From Arthrobacter woluwensis (lineage in GTDB: Bacteria; Actinomycetota; Actinomycetes; Actinomycetales; Micrococcaceae): 64,000 nucleotides of DNA. Position 1 is the first letter of the stretch. Each line of letters opens with the position of its first letter. Positions 1 to 10,983 of this stretch are shown here, piece after piece. The stretch spans positions 3,444,096 through 3,508,095 of the forward strand of contig NZ_JAUSXR010000001.1 of the NCBI RefSeq assembly GCF_030816155.1. Direction: 5' to 3'. The notes under the pieces are model-generated. The model made no database searches, was not told the DNA's origin, and worked only from the letters and a program-made list of their open reading frames with translations. The position numbers and the translations under genes were made by a program.

Positions 1-35
1 CGGCCGGTCCGGACTTCCCAGTCCCGGGCCGGCCG
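1..35. terminator. GC-rich hairpin at left edge, probable terminator of an upstream gene
   Basis: Bases 1-12 can pair with 24-35 (one G-U pair), with a short loop and then TTTCC. It lies upstream of the clpC control region and probably ends the gene left of the window. The stem may extend beyond the window edge. Confidence 0.45.
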
Positions 36-143
36 TTTCCGTGTCCGCGCAAGACGGGTGATTCCCCCTCTGGCGAACACGCCCCACAAGCCGCTGGTCC
101 GCACGTAGCATCTAATTACGTCGTATCTGAGGAGTGTGGCGAA

Positions 144-2681
<2,538 letters not shown>

Positions 2682-2693
2682 GGCTCGCAGCAC

Positions 2694-2727
2694 CGTGTGT
2701 GACTGAAGGCCGTGTGTGACTGAAGGC
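2694..2727. repeat. 17-bp perfect tandem duplication after clpC
   Basis: The word CGTGTGTGACTGAAGGC occurs twice back to back (2694-2710 and 2711-2727), just after the clpC stop. The second copy runs into the left arm of the terminator. It looks like a recent slippage duplication. Confidence 0.85.
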
Positions 2728-2762
2728 CGGCGACGGCGGGGAGACCCGCCGTCGCCGGCCTT
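2723..2762 (+). terminator. Terminator of clpC
   Basis: An 18-bp perfect stem (2723-2740 with 2745-2762) around the tetraloop GAGA. The right arm ends in CCTTT. It sits about 40 nt after the clpC stop codon. Confidence 0.8.
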
Positions 2763-2794
2763 TCGCATGCCCGGATGTCCACCTCTTCCCTCGT

Positions 2795-2861
2795 GAGTCC
2801 GCTATGGAGGTGGTGAGTCCGCTACATCATGTAGCGGACTCACCACCTCCATAGCGGACTC
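2795..2861. repeat. Long perfect palindrome, 33-bp arms with 1-nt centre
   Basis: Arms 2795-2827 and 2829-2861 are perfect complements around one C. Each arm holds the word GAGTCCGCTA twice, so the word occurs four times in 67 bp. It lies in the clpC/acetyltransferase gap, after a conventional clpC terminator, so termination of clpC does not need it. One of five such long hairpins in the window. Confidence 0.9.
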
Positions 2862-2946
2862 GGCCCCGAAGAACGGCTGCGGGCGGCGGTGTCCACCCTG
2901 CGTCGCACGTTCAACCCGAGCCGGGGGCAAGCCCTACGATGGAGGA

Positions 2947-3459
2947 ATGCCAGCAGCCGACTTCACGCTCCGCCCCGCCCGCACCTCCGACGTCCCGGGG
3001 ATCAAGCGACTCGTGGCGCCGCTGGCTGAGGAGCGCATCCTCATGGCCAAGGAGACGGTCGCCTACTACGAGGGCATCCAGGAACTGCGCGTCGCCGAGT
3101 CCTCCGAAGGGGAGCTGATCGGCTGCGGCGCACTCCACGTCATGTGGGAGGACCTCGCGGAGATCCGCACCCTCGCCGCCGCGGACAGCTGGCGGGGCAG
3201 GGGAGTGGGCCACGCTCTCGTCAAACGCCTCCTGGACGAGGCCCGTGCGCTCGGGGTCAGCCGCGTGTTCTGCCTGACCTTCGAGGTCGACTTCTTCCAG
3301 CGCCACGGATTCGAGGTCATGGCGGATCAGAGCGCCGTCGATCCGGCCGTCTACGCGGAGCTGCTGCGCTCCCATGACGAGGGCGTCGCCGAGTTCCTGG
3401 ACCTCGCCAGGGTCAAGCCCAACACCCTGGGCAACACCCGCATGATCCGCCGCCTCTGA
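2947..3459 (+). CDS. Amino-acid N-acetyltransferase (GNAT, ArgA-like)
   Basis: Short GNAT protein of 170 residues resembling the stand-alone actinobacterial N-acetylglutamate synthases, which acetylate glutamate in the first step of arginine synthesis. The acetyl-CoA binding loop is visible as SWRGRGVGHALV (near residues 79-90), followed by the typical FFQRHGFE segment. The ATG is preceded by GGAGGA, and TACGAT about 8 nt upstream of the start could be a -10 element on a very short leader. It stands alone between clpC and the dha genes. The substrate assignment rests on recalled family resemblance; another GNAT substrate is possible. Confidence 0.8.
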   Translation: MPAADFTLRPARTSDVPGIKRLVAPLAEERILMAKETVAYYEGIQELRVAESSEGELIGCGALHVMWEDLAEIRTLAAADSWRGRGVGHALVKRLLDEARALGVSRVFCLTFEVDFFQRHGFEVMADQSAVDPAVYAELLRSHDEGVAEFLDLARVKPNTLGNTRMIRRL

Positions 3460-3565
3460 CCTTCACGGACAACCCCCAGGGGGGTTCCGGCCCGCCCCTC
3501 TACCGTGCCCCGGGCACTGGTAGTAGGGTCACAAAGAGGCGCTCCGAGACAAGGCAGGTAGTCCC

Positions 3566-4568
<1,003 letters not shown>

Positions 4569-4570
4569 CC

Positions 4571-5209
4571 GTGACGCAGACGCTCGACCTCGCCTGGGCC
4601 CTCGACTGGCTGCGCCGCTCGGGCGCCGTGCTCGCGGAGAACCGCATGGCGCTCATCGAACTGGACCGGGCCATCGGGGACGCCGATCACGGGGAGAACA
4701 TGGACCGTGGATTCACGGCGGCCCTGGCCAAGCTGGAGGAGCAACCCCCGGCGACTCCCGGCGCTGCCCTGAAGTCGGTGGCCATGTCCCTCATGTCCAA
4801 GGTGGGCGGCGCCGCCGGCCCCCTCTACGGGACGGCGTTCCTGCGTGCGGCCACGGCCCTGGGCGACGCGGAGGAACTCGACTCCGAGGCTCTGGCCGCC
4901 GCACTGGCGGCCGCTCGCGACGGGATCGTGGCGCGAGGCAAGGCCGAACCGGGGGACAAGACCATGATCGACGCCTGGACGCCCGCCGTCGAGGCCGCTC
5001 AGGCCGCAGTGGGGGAGAGTCCCGCCGAGCTCCTGGACCGTGCCGCGACCGCCGCCGAGCAGGGCGCCGCCGCCACGGAGCCGCTCGTGGCGCGCAAGGG
5101 CCGGGCCAGCTATCTGGGCGAACGGAGCGCGGGCCATCGTGACCCCGGCTCGCAGTCGACGGCTCTTCTGCTCCGGGCGGCCGCTGACGCCGCGGCCGCC
5201 GCGTCCTGA
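4571..5209 (+). CDS. dhaL: Dihydroxyacetone kinase subunit DhaL (ADP-binding)
   Basis: DhaL carries a tightly bound ADP that is phosphorylated by DhaM and passes phosphate to dihydroxyacetone held by DhaK. The 212 residues show the Mg/nucleotide site [17 protein letters not shown] (near residues 31-47), the glycine-rich [15 protein letters not shown] loop, and the C-terminal [16 protein letters not shown] motif. The chosen GTG start (4571) is two bases after the dhaK stop, so translation is probably coupled. The same frame also reads back through the first third of dhaK, but only because of the dhaK frameshift; it is not a natural fusion. Confidence 0.93.
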   Translation: MTQTLDLAWALDWLRRSGAVLAENRMALIELDRAIGDADHGENMDRGFTAALAKLEEQPPATPGAALKSVAMSLMSKVGGAAGPLYGTAFLRAATALGDAEELDSEALAAALAAARDGIVARGKAEPGDKTMIDAWTPAVEAAQAAVGESPAELLDRAATAAEQGAAATEPLVARKGRASYLGERSAGHRDPGSQSTALLLRAAADAAAAAS

Positions 5210-5229
5210 CCGCTCCTCGCTGAGGTCCG

Positions 5230-5293
5230 CGGACCCGAGCCGTTCCGGACCCGAGCCGTTCCGGACCCGAGCCGTTCCGGACCCGAGCCGTTC
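5230..5293. repeat. Four perfect 16-bp tandem repeats before dhaM
   Basis: CGGACCCGAGCCGTTC occurs four times without a break in the 194-bp dhaL-dhaM gap. A fifth, degenerate start (CAGACATGGTCCGGAC) follows. Such arrays change copy number easily by slippage. They would lengthen the leader of dhaM but I see no promoter or operator role. Confidence 0.92.
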
Positions 5294-5403
5294 CAGACAT
5301 GGTCCGGACGGTTAGAATCAAGCCTGCGGCCCGCCTCGGCGCGCCGCTCCCTGGCGCCCTCCGGGACCAGGTCCACCTCGCTCGTCACGCCGGAAGGGTC
5401 CCC

Positions 5404-6126
5404 ATGACTGTCGGAATCGTCGTCGTCTCCCACAGCATCAAGATCGCGGAGGGGGCGTGTGAGCTGGCCGCTCAGATGGCCCCGTCGGTGCGTCTCGAGG
5501 CGGCCGGCGGCACCGACGACGGCGGGCTGGGCACCAGCCTGGAGAAAGTGATGTCCGCGGTCGAGGCGGCGAATTCCGGCGAGGGTGTGGTGATCCTCTG
5601 CGATCTGGGCTCGGCCGTCATGGTGGCCGAGAGCGCCGTGGAATTCCTCGGCACGCCGCAGGACGTCTCGCTGGCCGACGCTCCGCTCATCGAAGGCCTG
5701 GTCGCCGCGTCGGTCGCGGCTCAGGGCGGTGCCGGAGTGGCCGCGGTCAAGGCCGCCGCCGAGTCCGCGCTGGCGCAGCAGGTCCAGGCCCGCATCGACG
5801 ACAGCACCGCGCCTCCCGTACGCCCCCGCGCCGTCGCCGAGGACGCCGACGAGGCTGTGTCCGTGGGCGGAGCGATCGTCGAGGACTTCGAGGTGCTCAA
5901 CCAGCTCGGTCTGCACGCCCGCCCCGCCGCGGTGCTCGCCGGGTACCTCGGCGGCCTGGACGTGGAGGTCGACATCAACGGCGCCGACGGCCAGTCCGTC
6001 ATGATGCTCATGACCCTCGCCGCGGGTCAGGGAACGGTGCTGCACGTGCGCGCGAGCGGCCCCGACGCCCGCCGTGCCATGGATTTCATCGCCGAACAGT
6101 GCCGGACGGGTTTCGGCGAGCTCTGA
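5404..6126 (+). CDS. dhaM: PTS-dependent dihydroxyacetone kinase phosphotransferase DhaM (EIIA-HPr)
   Basis: DhaM relays phosphate from PEP (through EI and HPr) to the ADP of DhaL. The N-terminal mannose-type EIIA domain starts MTVGIVVVSHS with the phospho-accepting histidine near residue 10, and continues through the acidic LCDLGSAVM segment. A second domain, HPr-like, begins near residue 160 and carries the active histidine in NQLGLHARPAA. At 240 residues this is the two-domain form, lacking the EI-like domain of the E. coli protein, so it depends on a separate EI. ATG at 5404 is chosen because the upstream in-frame stretch has no DhaM character. Confidence 0.93.
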   Translation: MTVGIVVVSHSIKIAEGACELAAQMAPSVRLEAAGGTDDGGLGTSLEKVMSAVEAANSGEGVVILCDLGSAVMVAESAVEFLGTPQDVSLADAPLIEGLVAASVAAQGGAGVAAVKAAAESALAQQVQARIDDSTAPPVRPRAVAEDADEAVSVGGAIVEDFEVLNQLGLHARPAAVLAGYLGGLDVEVDINGADGQSVMMLMTLAAGQGTVLHVRASGPDARRAMDFIAEQCRTGFGEL

Positions 6127-6140
6127 CGCTGTACCCCTTT

Positions 6141-6214
6141 CCATCGACTGCTCCATAGGATGCTGTTTCCCGTCGATTTCGGGGGAAGAGAGCATCCTAT
6201 GGAGCAGTCGATGG
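6141..6214. repeat. Long hairpin, perfect 24-bp arms, between convergent dhaM and mutY
   Basis: Arms 6141-6164 and 6191-6214 are exact complements separated by 26 nt. CCAT occurs twice in the left arm. Lying between two converging genes it could end transcription from both sides, though there is no T tract next to either arm. Directly after it GGGTTAAGYCGAC is repeated twice in tandem (6213-6238), up to the mutY stop. Confidence 0.88.
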
Positions 6215-6241
6215 GTTAAGTCGACGGGTTAAGCCGACGAG

Positions 6242-7234
6242 CTAAAGGGTGACGCCCGCGTCGCTTTCGGTGGCCAGACGGTCCTTGAGCAGGCCCGCCA
6301 GGCAGCGCTCCAGCTGATCCGCCGGAGCCTGGAGACGGTGCAGGGCGTCGAGCTTACGGAAGACGCCGTCCGGGCCTCCCCATGCGAGGTCGACCGACGC
6401 CGCATCCCCGTCCCAGCCTTCCGGTCGCGCCAGGAAGAGCTCACGGGGCACCGGTGCCCCGGCTTCCCGCAGGACGGCCATCATCGCGCCGCGGACCTGC
6501 CGGTCGGTGCCGTGCCAGGACTGGCCTTTCGGGGTGTATTCGGGCTCGGGGCGGCCGGCCGCGAGCCACGCGCATTCCGCGGCGACGGGGCACTCCTCGC
6601 ACTTAGGGGCCCTCGCGGTGCAGACCAGGGCGCCCAGCTCCATGACGGCGGCGTTCCACGTCACCGACTCGGCCCGGTCTTCGGGCAGGAGCTGCTCCGC
6701 CAGCCGGGCTTCCGCCGCCGTGAACGCCGGGGCCGGCAGGGCGGACCCGGTGAAGAGGCGGGCGTGGACCCTGCGGATGTTGGTGTCGACGACGCTCTCC
6801 CGCCGGCCGAACGCGAACGCGGCGATGGCCGCGGAGGTGTACGTGCCGACGCCGGGGAGCGCCTGGAGGGCTTCGCGCGTGTCCGGCACGGCGCCGTCGT
6901 GCTTCTCGACGATCGCGACGGCGGCCGCATGCAGCCGCTGCGCACGGCGGGGGTATCCGAGGCGGCCCCAGGCGCGGACGGCTTCGGAGACGGGTTCGGC
7001 CGCCAGATCCGCAGGCGTCGGCCAGCGTTTCATCCACGCCTCCCAGACGGGGAGCACGCGCACCACGGGGGTCTGCTGGAGCATGAACTCGCTGACCATG
7101 ATGCCCCACGGGCTGCATCCCCGGGAGTGAGGGAGGGCGGTCCGCCACGGGAGGTCGCGGCCGGCCGCCAGGAACCAGTCCTCGATGAGCTGGGCGGTCT
7201 TCCGCTTGAGGCTGTCGCTGGGGTACGTCGTCAT
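6242..7234 (-). CDS. mutY: A/G-specific adenine glycosylase MutY
   Basis: Base-excision repair enzyme that removes adenine mispaired with 8-oxoguanine. The N-terminal region has the glutamate-bearing SEFMLQQTPV motif, then the helix-hairpin-helix LPGVGTYTSAAIAAFAF with the catalytic aspartate in VVDTNIRRV. Four cysteines (CTARAPKC, then ECPVAAEC) form the 4Fe-4S ligand set. At 330 residues it is the short actinobacterial form with a reduced C-terminal recognition domain. The start MTTYPSDS (7234) is preferred over an ATG 54 nt upstream because homology begins there. Converges on dhaM, with a long hairpin between them. Confidence 0.93.
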   Translation of the reverse strand: MTTYPSDSLKRKTAQLIEDWFLAAGRDLPWRTALPHSRGCSPWGIMVSEFMLQQTPVVRVLPVWEAWMKRWPTPADLAAEPVSEAVRAWGRLGYPRRAQRLHAAAVAIVEKHDGAVPDTREALQALPGVGTYTSAAIAAFAFGRRESVVDTNIRRVHARLFTGSALPAPAFTAAEARLAEQLLPEDRAESVTWNAAVMELGALVCTARAPKCEECPVAAECAWLAAGRPEPEYTPKGQSWHGTDRQVRGAMMAVLREAGAPVPRELFLARPEGWDGDAASVDLAWGGPDGVFRKLDALHRLQAPADQLERCLAGLLKDRLATESDAGVTL

Positions 7235-7315
7235 GGCGGAATCCACTGTATCGCCCTCGCGTTCCCGGAGCGGCCCGGCGGCGTGCACCCAGGCTCACTG
7301 GGTAGGCTTGGAGGT

Positions 7316-7954
7316 ATGGCACGGCAGGGTGTGAGCACAGGCAAGGGGACGCGGCGGAAGGTCAGTCCCGCCGTGTACCGGCGACGGCGCGTGGTGGTCC
7401 TCGGCGCATTGATCGTGGTCCTGGCACTCGTGGCCTGGGGTGTTTTCGGACTCATGTCCCTCATGAAGGGCCCTGCCGGACCCGCCGTGGCGGCGACCGG
7501 CACCGAGACGCCGGCGGTCACGCCGCCTGCGACGTCGGCCAGTCCGTCCGCACCCGCAACCCCGGTCTGCGATGAGGGCCGCGTAAAGGTGACCGCGACC
7601 ACGGACAAGAAGGTCTACGGTCCCAAGGAGAACCCGGTGCTGACCCTGAAGGTCACCAACGAGGGCGCCGTCGCGTGTCCCATCAACATCGGCACGTCCC
7701 AGATGGAGTTCCTCGTCTCCAGCGGTCAGGACCGGATCTTCAACTCCCGCGACTGCATGGACAAGCCGAACGATCTGAAGAAGACCCTGGCGCCCGGCAA
7801 GAGTGAGAGCGCCAACTTCGTGTGGCAGCGCAACCGGTCGGTCGAGGGATGCCAGCTGATCACGACGAAGCCCGGTGCGGGCGGTGCCACGTACGTCTTC
7901 CAGGCGACGCTGGGACAGCGCACCAGCGACAAGGCCATCTTCCAGCTCGGCTGA
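7316..7954 (+). CDS. Membrane-anchored extracytoplasmic protein, function unknown
   Basis: A 212-residue protein with a basic N-terminus (about 24 residues), one hydrophobic segment (VVVLGALIVVLALVAWGVFG), a Thr/Pro/Ser-rich linker and an extracellular domain. This domain contains cysteines that could pair (VCDEGRVK, ACPINI, RDCMDK, EGCQLI) and a pattern of short beta strands (VTATTDKKVYG, PVLTLKVTNEG, YVFQATLGQ) like an immunoglobulin-type fold. Similar anchored proteins are common in Micrococcaceae; I know no assigned function. ATG at 7316 follows GGAGG. It diverges from mutY and converges on disA. Confidence 0.75.
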   Translation: MARQGVSTGKGTRRKVSPAVYRRRRVVVLGALIVVLALVAWGVFGLMSLMKGPAGPAVAATGTETPAVTPPATSASPSAPATPVCDEGRVKVTATTDKKVYGPKENPVLTLKVTNEGAVACPINIGTSQMEFLVSSGQDRIFNSRDCMDKPNDLKKTLAPGKSESANFVWQRNRSVEGCQLITTKPGAGGATYVFQATLGQRTSDKAIFQLG

Positions 7955-7979
7955 GGCCCTGCCGGGTTCCAGTCCGGGT

Positions 7980-9056
7980 CTAGATGTAGCGGTCCAGCAG
8001 GCTCGATTCGGCCATGCGGGACAGGCCCTCGCGGACGCTGCGGGCACGCTGCTCACCGATGCCGTCCACCTGCATGAGGTCCTCGATCGTGGCGGCCATG
8101 AGGTACTGCAGCCCGCCGAAGTGCTCCACGAGGCGGTCGGCGACGGCGCCGGGCACCGCTTTCAGCCCGGAGAGCAGGCGATAACCGCGCGGCTCGACGA
8201 CGGCGTCCGGTGACGCTTCGCCGCCCGCCCCGGCGATGATCGCCGCGATCCGGTGCGGGTCCACGAGGTCCTGTGCGCTCAGTTCGCGCAGCGCCGCGAC
8301 GGCCTGCTCGATGTCCTCGGCGGAGGCGTCGGAGCCGGCGTAGTCCCGCAGGATCACCTCGCTGCCCGGGCCGCGGCCGGCGGTGAGCTCGTCGAGCTGC
8401 AGGGCCAGAAGGCGTCCGTCCAGGCCGAGCTCCAGGACCAGCTGGGAGATCTCCTCGGAGATCCGGCGCACCATCTCCTGGCGCTGCAGCGTGACCGCGA
8501 CGTCCCGGACGGTCACCATGGCTTCGATCTCCAGGGAGGAGAGGGCCGCGGTCACCTGGTCCAGGCGGGAGCGGTAGCGTTCGAGCGTGGCGAGGGCCTG
8601 GTTGGCGCGGGCGGAGACCTTTTCAGAACCTTCCAGCACGTGGCGCAGGCCGTTCACGTACAACGCGATGATCTGCATCGACTGGCTGACCGAGATCACG
8701 GGGAAGCCCGTCTGCTTGGCCACCCGCTCGGCGGTGCGGTGCCGGGTGCCCGATTCGGAGGTCTCGATGCTCGAATCCGGGACGAGCTGGACCCCCGCGC
8801 GGACGATGTGGCGGGCGTCCTTGTCGCAGACGATCGCGCCGTCCATCTTCGCCAGCTCGCGCAGGCGGGTGGGGGAGAACTCGATCCCGATCTCGAAGCC
8901 GCCCGAACAGATGGAGTCGACCGTGCGGTCCGAGCCCAGCACGATCAGCGCGCCGGTGCGTCCGCGGAGGATGCGCTCCAGGCCGTCACGCAGGGCGGTG
9001 CCGGGTGCGACGCGGGCCAGTGTCGCCGTGAGCGTCTCTTCTGGTGTGCGGGCCAT
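7980..9056 (-). CDS. disA: DNA integrity scanning diadenylate cyclase DisA
   Basis: Makes cyclic di-AMP from two ATP and scans DNA for branched structures. The N-terminal DAC domain has the expected DGA (residues 72-74) and RHR (105-107) motifs. A helical spine follows, and the C-terminus carries helix-hairpin-helix segments (LMQVDGIGEQRARSVREGL) for DNA contact. The 358 residues are family length. Start MARTPEET is preferred; it follows AAGGGAAC. In many Actinobacteria disA lies next to radA; here radA is about 2 kb away with an ArsR/SRPBCC pair and an immunity-like gene between them. Confidence 0.96.
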   Translation of the reverse strand: MARTPEETLTATLARVAPGTALRDGLERILRGRTGALIVLGSDRTVDSICSGGFEIGIEFSPTRLRELAKMDGAIVCDKDARHIVRAGVQLVPDSSIETSESGTRHRTAERVAKQTGFPVISVSQSMQIIALYVNGLRHVLEGSEKVSARANQALATLERYRSRLDQVTAALSSLEIEAMVTVRDVAVTLQRQEMVRRISEEISQLVLELGLDGRLLALQLDELTAGRGPGSEVILRDYAGSDASAEDIEQAVAALRELSAQDLVDPHRIAAIIAGAGGEASPDAVVEPRGYRLLSGLKAVPGAVADRLVEHFGGLQYLMAATIEDLMQVDGIGEQRARSVREGLSRMAESSLLDRYI

Positions 9057-9272
9057 GCTGACAGTTCCCTTCAGGCGTCCGGGCCGGGGCTTTGCGGCCC
9101 GGCTCCAAGAGCCGTTGGACGATCTGCATCGCGGCGCACACAAAGTGCACCTTCCACGGCTGACACCATCATAGGGTCCAGAGGGGCCGTCTTCCGCATC
9201 AGGACGCCGGAAAGTGCCCCGTGGAGCCTTGCATCGGGAGCGCGGAAAGTGGCCTTTTCGGCGCTGTGCGGA

Positions 9273-9701
9273 TCAGGCGGTTTCGGCCAGCACGGTCTCG
9301 ATCCGGCCGAGCACGCCGGGCCAGCCGTGGCCCATTCCGTCGAGCGCCTGCCGGCCCGCCGGGGTGTCCAGGCGGAAGCCCGCGTGCTCGAAGTGCAGCA
9401 CGGTTCCGTCGGCCACGCTTTCCAGTCGCCAGGTGATCGTGGTGTCGAGGACGCCCTCGGCGAAGAGGATCGTGAGGGACCGGCCGGGCTCGACGGCGAG
9501 GACTTCGCAGCGCTGTTCGCCCCAGTGAGCCATGTCGAGCGTGAAGCGGTGGCCGACGACGGGCGCGATGTCTCCCGCGGCCCACCAGCGGGCGAGGCGT
9601 TCCGGCGTCGTGATGGCTTCCCAGACGCGCTCGATCGGGTGCGGGAAGTGGCGTTCGAGACGGATGGCGTTCTCGGCGGTCTCGGGGTTCTCAGTCATCA
9701 T
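9273..9701 (-). CDS. SRPBCC (AHSA1-like) protein
   Basis: A 142-residue START/Bet v1-like fold protein. The N-terminal ERHFPHPIERVWEAITTPERLARWW and the following hydrophobic beta-strand pattern are typical of the AHSA1 subgroup. Its start overlaps the end of the upstream ArsR gene by 11 bp, so the two are translationally coupled. The ArsR/AHSA1 pairing is very common in Actinobacteria; the ligand is usually unknown. Confidence 0.88.
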   Translation of the reverse strand: MMTENPETAENAIRLERHFPHPIERVWEAITTPERLARWWAAGDIAPVVGHRFTLDMAHWGEQRCEVLAVEPGRSLTILFAEGVLDTTITWRLESVADGTVLHFEHAGFRLDTPAGRQALDGMGHGWPGVLGRIETVLAETA

Positions 9702-10083
9702 CGGTCCGTTCTGTGGGGTGGTGAGGGGTGTCGTGGGCGGGGGCTGCTCGGTGCGGCGCGGGGTCTGTGTCCGCGGGCGCCCCGGCGTCGAGGAGGGATC
9801 CCAGGTCGTCGAGGCGGCGGTTCCAGTAGTGCTCGTACGGCTTGAGCCAGTCGCCCGCCTGCTCCAGCCCGTCCGGTCGCAGGTGATACACGCGGTTCCG
9901 GCCCCGGCGCTCCTCCCGGACGAGGCCGGTCTCGCGCAGCACGGCGAGGTGTTCGGAGGCGGCCGAGCGGCTCAGTGCGAGCAACCCGGTGAGCTCACCG
10001 GCCGTAAGCGGTCCCACGCGCAGGGCGTCCAGCATCCTGCGCCGGGCAGGGTTGGCGAGAGCGCCGAAGACGTCGGGAAGCAC
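9691..10083 (-). CDS. ArsR-family winged-helix repressor
   Basis: The DNA-binding core is clear: DVFGALANPARRRMLDALR, then LTAGELTGLLALSRSAASEHLAVLRETGLV and the wing RRGRNRVYHLRP. No metal-binding CVC motif is present, so it is a non-metal ArsR type. I place the start at GTG 10083 (130 residues), since the reading frame upstream of it crosses an obvious operator and a long repeat and has no family resemblance. It is coupled with the SRPBCC gene downstream and probably represses both. Confidence 0.85.
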   Translation of the reverse strand: MLPDVFGALANPARRRMLDALRVGPLTAGELTGLLALSRSAASEHLAVLRETGLVREERRGRNRVYHLRPDGLEQAGDWLKPYEHYWNRRLDDLGSLLDAGAPADTDPAPHRAAPAHDTPHHPTERTDDD

Positions 10084-10091
10084 GACCCCAG

Positions 10092-10117
10092 GATATGTCG
10101 GAAATATCCGACATATC
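10092..10117 (-). promoter_or_regulatory. Likely ArsR operator
   Basis: A perfect inverted repeat: 11-bp arms GATATGTCGGA and TCCGACATATC around AATA. It lies 9 bp upstream of the GTG start of the ArsR gene, where a bound dimer would block the promoter or start. Position and symmetry are seen directly; binding is inferred. Confidence 0.75.
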
Positions 10118-10133
10118 AAGTCCTTCAGCAGGC

Positions 10134-10223
10134 TTGTGTGCTCAGTTGTTGCGGGTCGCAGGCGCCCGAACCCGCAACAACTGAGCACACAACGGCGGGC
10201 ACGCAACAACTGAGCACACAACG
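10134..10223. repeat. Long hairpin with an extra direct copy
   Basis: Arms 10134-10156 and 10170-10192 (23 bp, perfect) carry the word CAACAACTGAGCACACAAC or its complement. A third copy of the word follows in direct orientation at 10202-10223. It lies between divergent genes (ArsR leftward, Tdi1-like rightward), so it cannot be a simple terminator for either. Confidence 0.9.
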
Positions 10224-10313
10224 ACCGGGCGCGCGACGACGACGGCGGGCCGCGGAAGGCTGCATTTCGGGCGCGTGCATAATGGCGGGAAAGGTCGGCC
10301 GAGAGGACTTGGG

Positions 10314-10949
10314 ATGTTTGATCGTTTCCGCGCACTGTATGCCCCGCTCCGGGAGGAAGGTCCGGCGGGTTCTGCTTGGTTGCACGAACGGCTCACCACG
10401 GTTCCGGGGTACACCGATTTCGCCGCGGAGTTCGCGGGGGCGACGTTCGATGGGGGTCTCTACCGGGTCCACGACGACATCTCTGGTCCGCAGGCCATGG
10501 AACTGATCGGGGATGCCTTTCCCGAATGCACCCATCGCGTCGTCCCGTTCGGCTATGACTGGCTTGGAAATCAGTTCGCCGTTGACTACGGCCGAATCGT
10601 GGAGGGGCAGCCTCAGGTGCTCCTCTTCGTCGTGGGAACAGGCGAGGCGCTGAGGATCCCCGTGTCGTTCACCGCATTCCATGAGGAAGAAGTCGTTGAC
10701 GATTCAGAAGCCGCATTGGCCTCCGAATTCTTCTACACCTGGTCGGCTCCCAACACGGACACCCTGCCGCTGCGCCGCGATCAGTGCTTGGGGTATCGGA
10801 TCCCGCTGTTCCTCGGGGGTCAGGACGAGGAACGGAATCTTGAGATCACCGACCTGGAGGTCTACTGGTCCCACACGGGCCAACTGCGCGTCAGCACCTT
10901 GGACCTGCCACCCGGGACCTCGATCCAGGGAGTCAAGAGGGCCGAATAG
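10314..10949 (+). CDS. Tdi1/DUF1851-type immunity-like protein
   Basis: A 211-residue soluble protein. The features I recognise are VPFGYDWLGNQFAVD, the GTGEALRIP turn, FTAFHEEE, and the C-terminal block GYRIPLFLGGQDEERNLEITDLEVYW. These match the family that includes the type VI secretion DNase immunity protein Tdi1. No toxin or secretion gene is nearby, so it is either an orphan immunity gene or has another role. ATG 10314 is preceded by GAGAGG. It converges on radA with 34 nt between the stops. Confidence 0.7.
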   Translation: MFDRFRALYAPLREEGPAGSAWLHERLTTVPGYTDFAAEFAGATFDGGLYRVHDDISGPQAMELIGDAFPECTHRVVPFGYDWLGNQFAVDYGRIVEGQPQVLLFVVGTGEALRIPVSFTAFHEEEVVDDSEAALASEFFYTWSAPNTDTLPLRRDQCLGYRIPLFLGGQDEERNLEITDLEVYWSHTGQLRVSTLDLPPGTSIQGVKRAE

Positions 10950-10983
10950 TCTCAGCCACTGGCGCCCGGATACCCACTCGCCC

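Noticed and set aside
8253-9845. 530-codon ORF antisense to disA
   Set aside because: Shadow of disA codon bias in high GC DNA; no recognisable domain.
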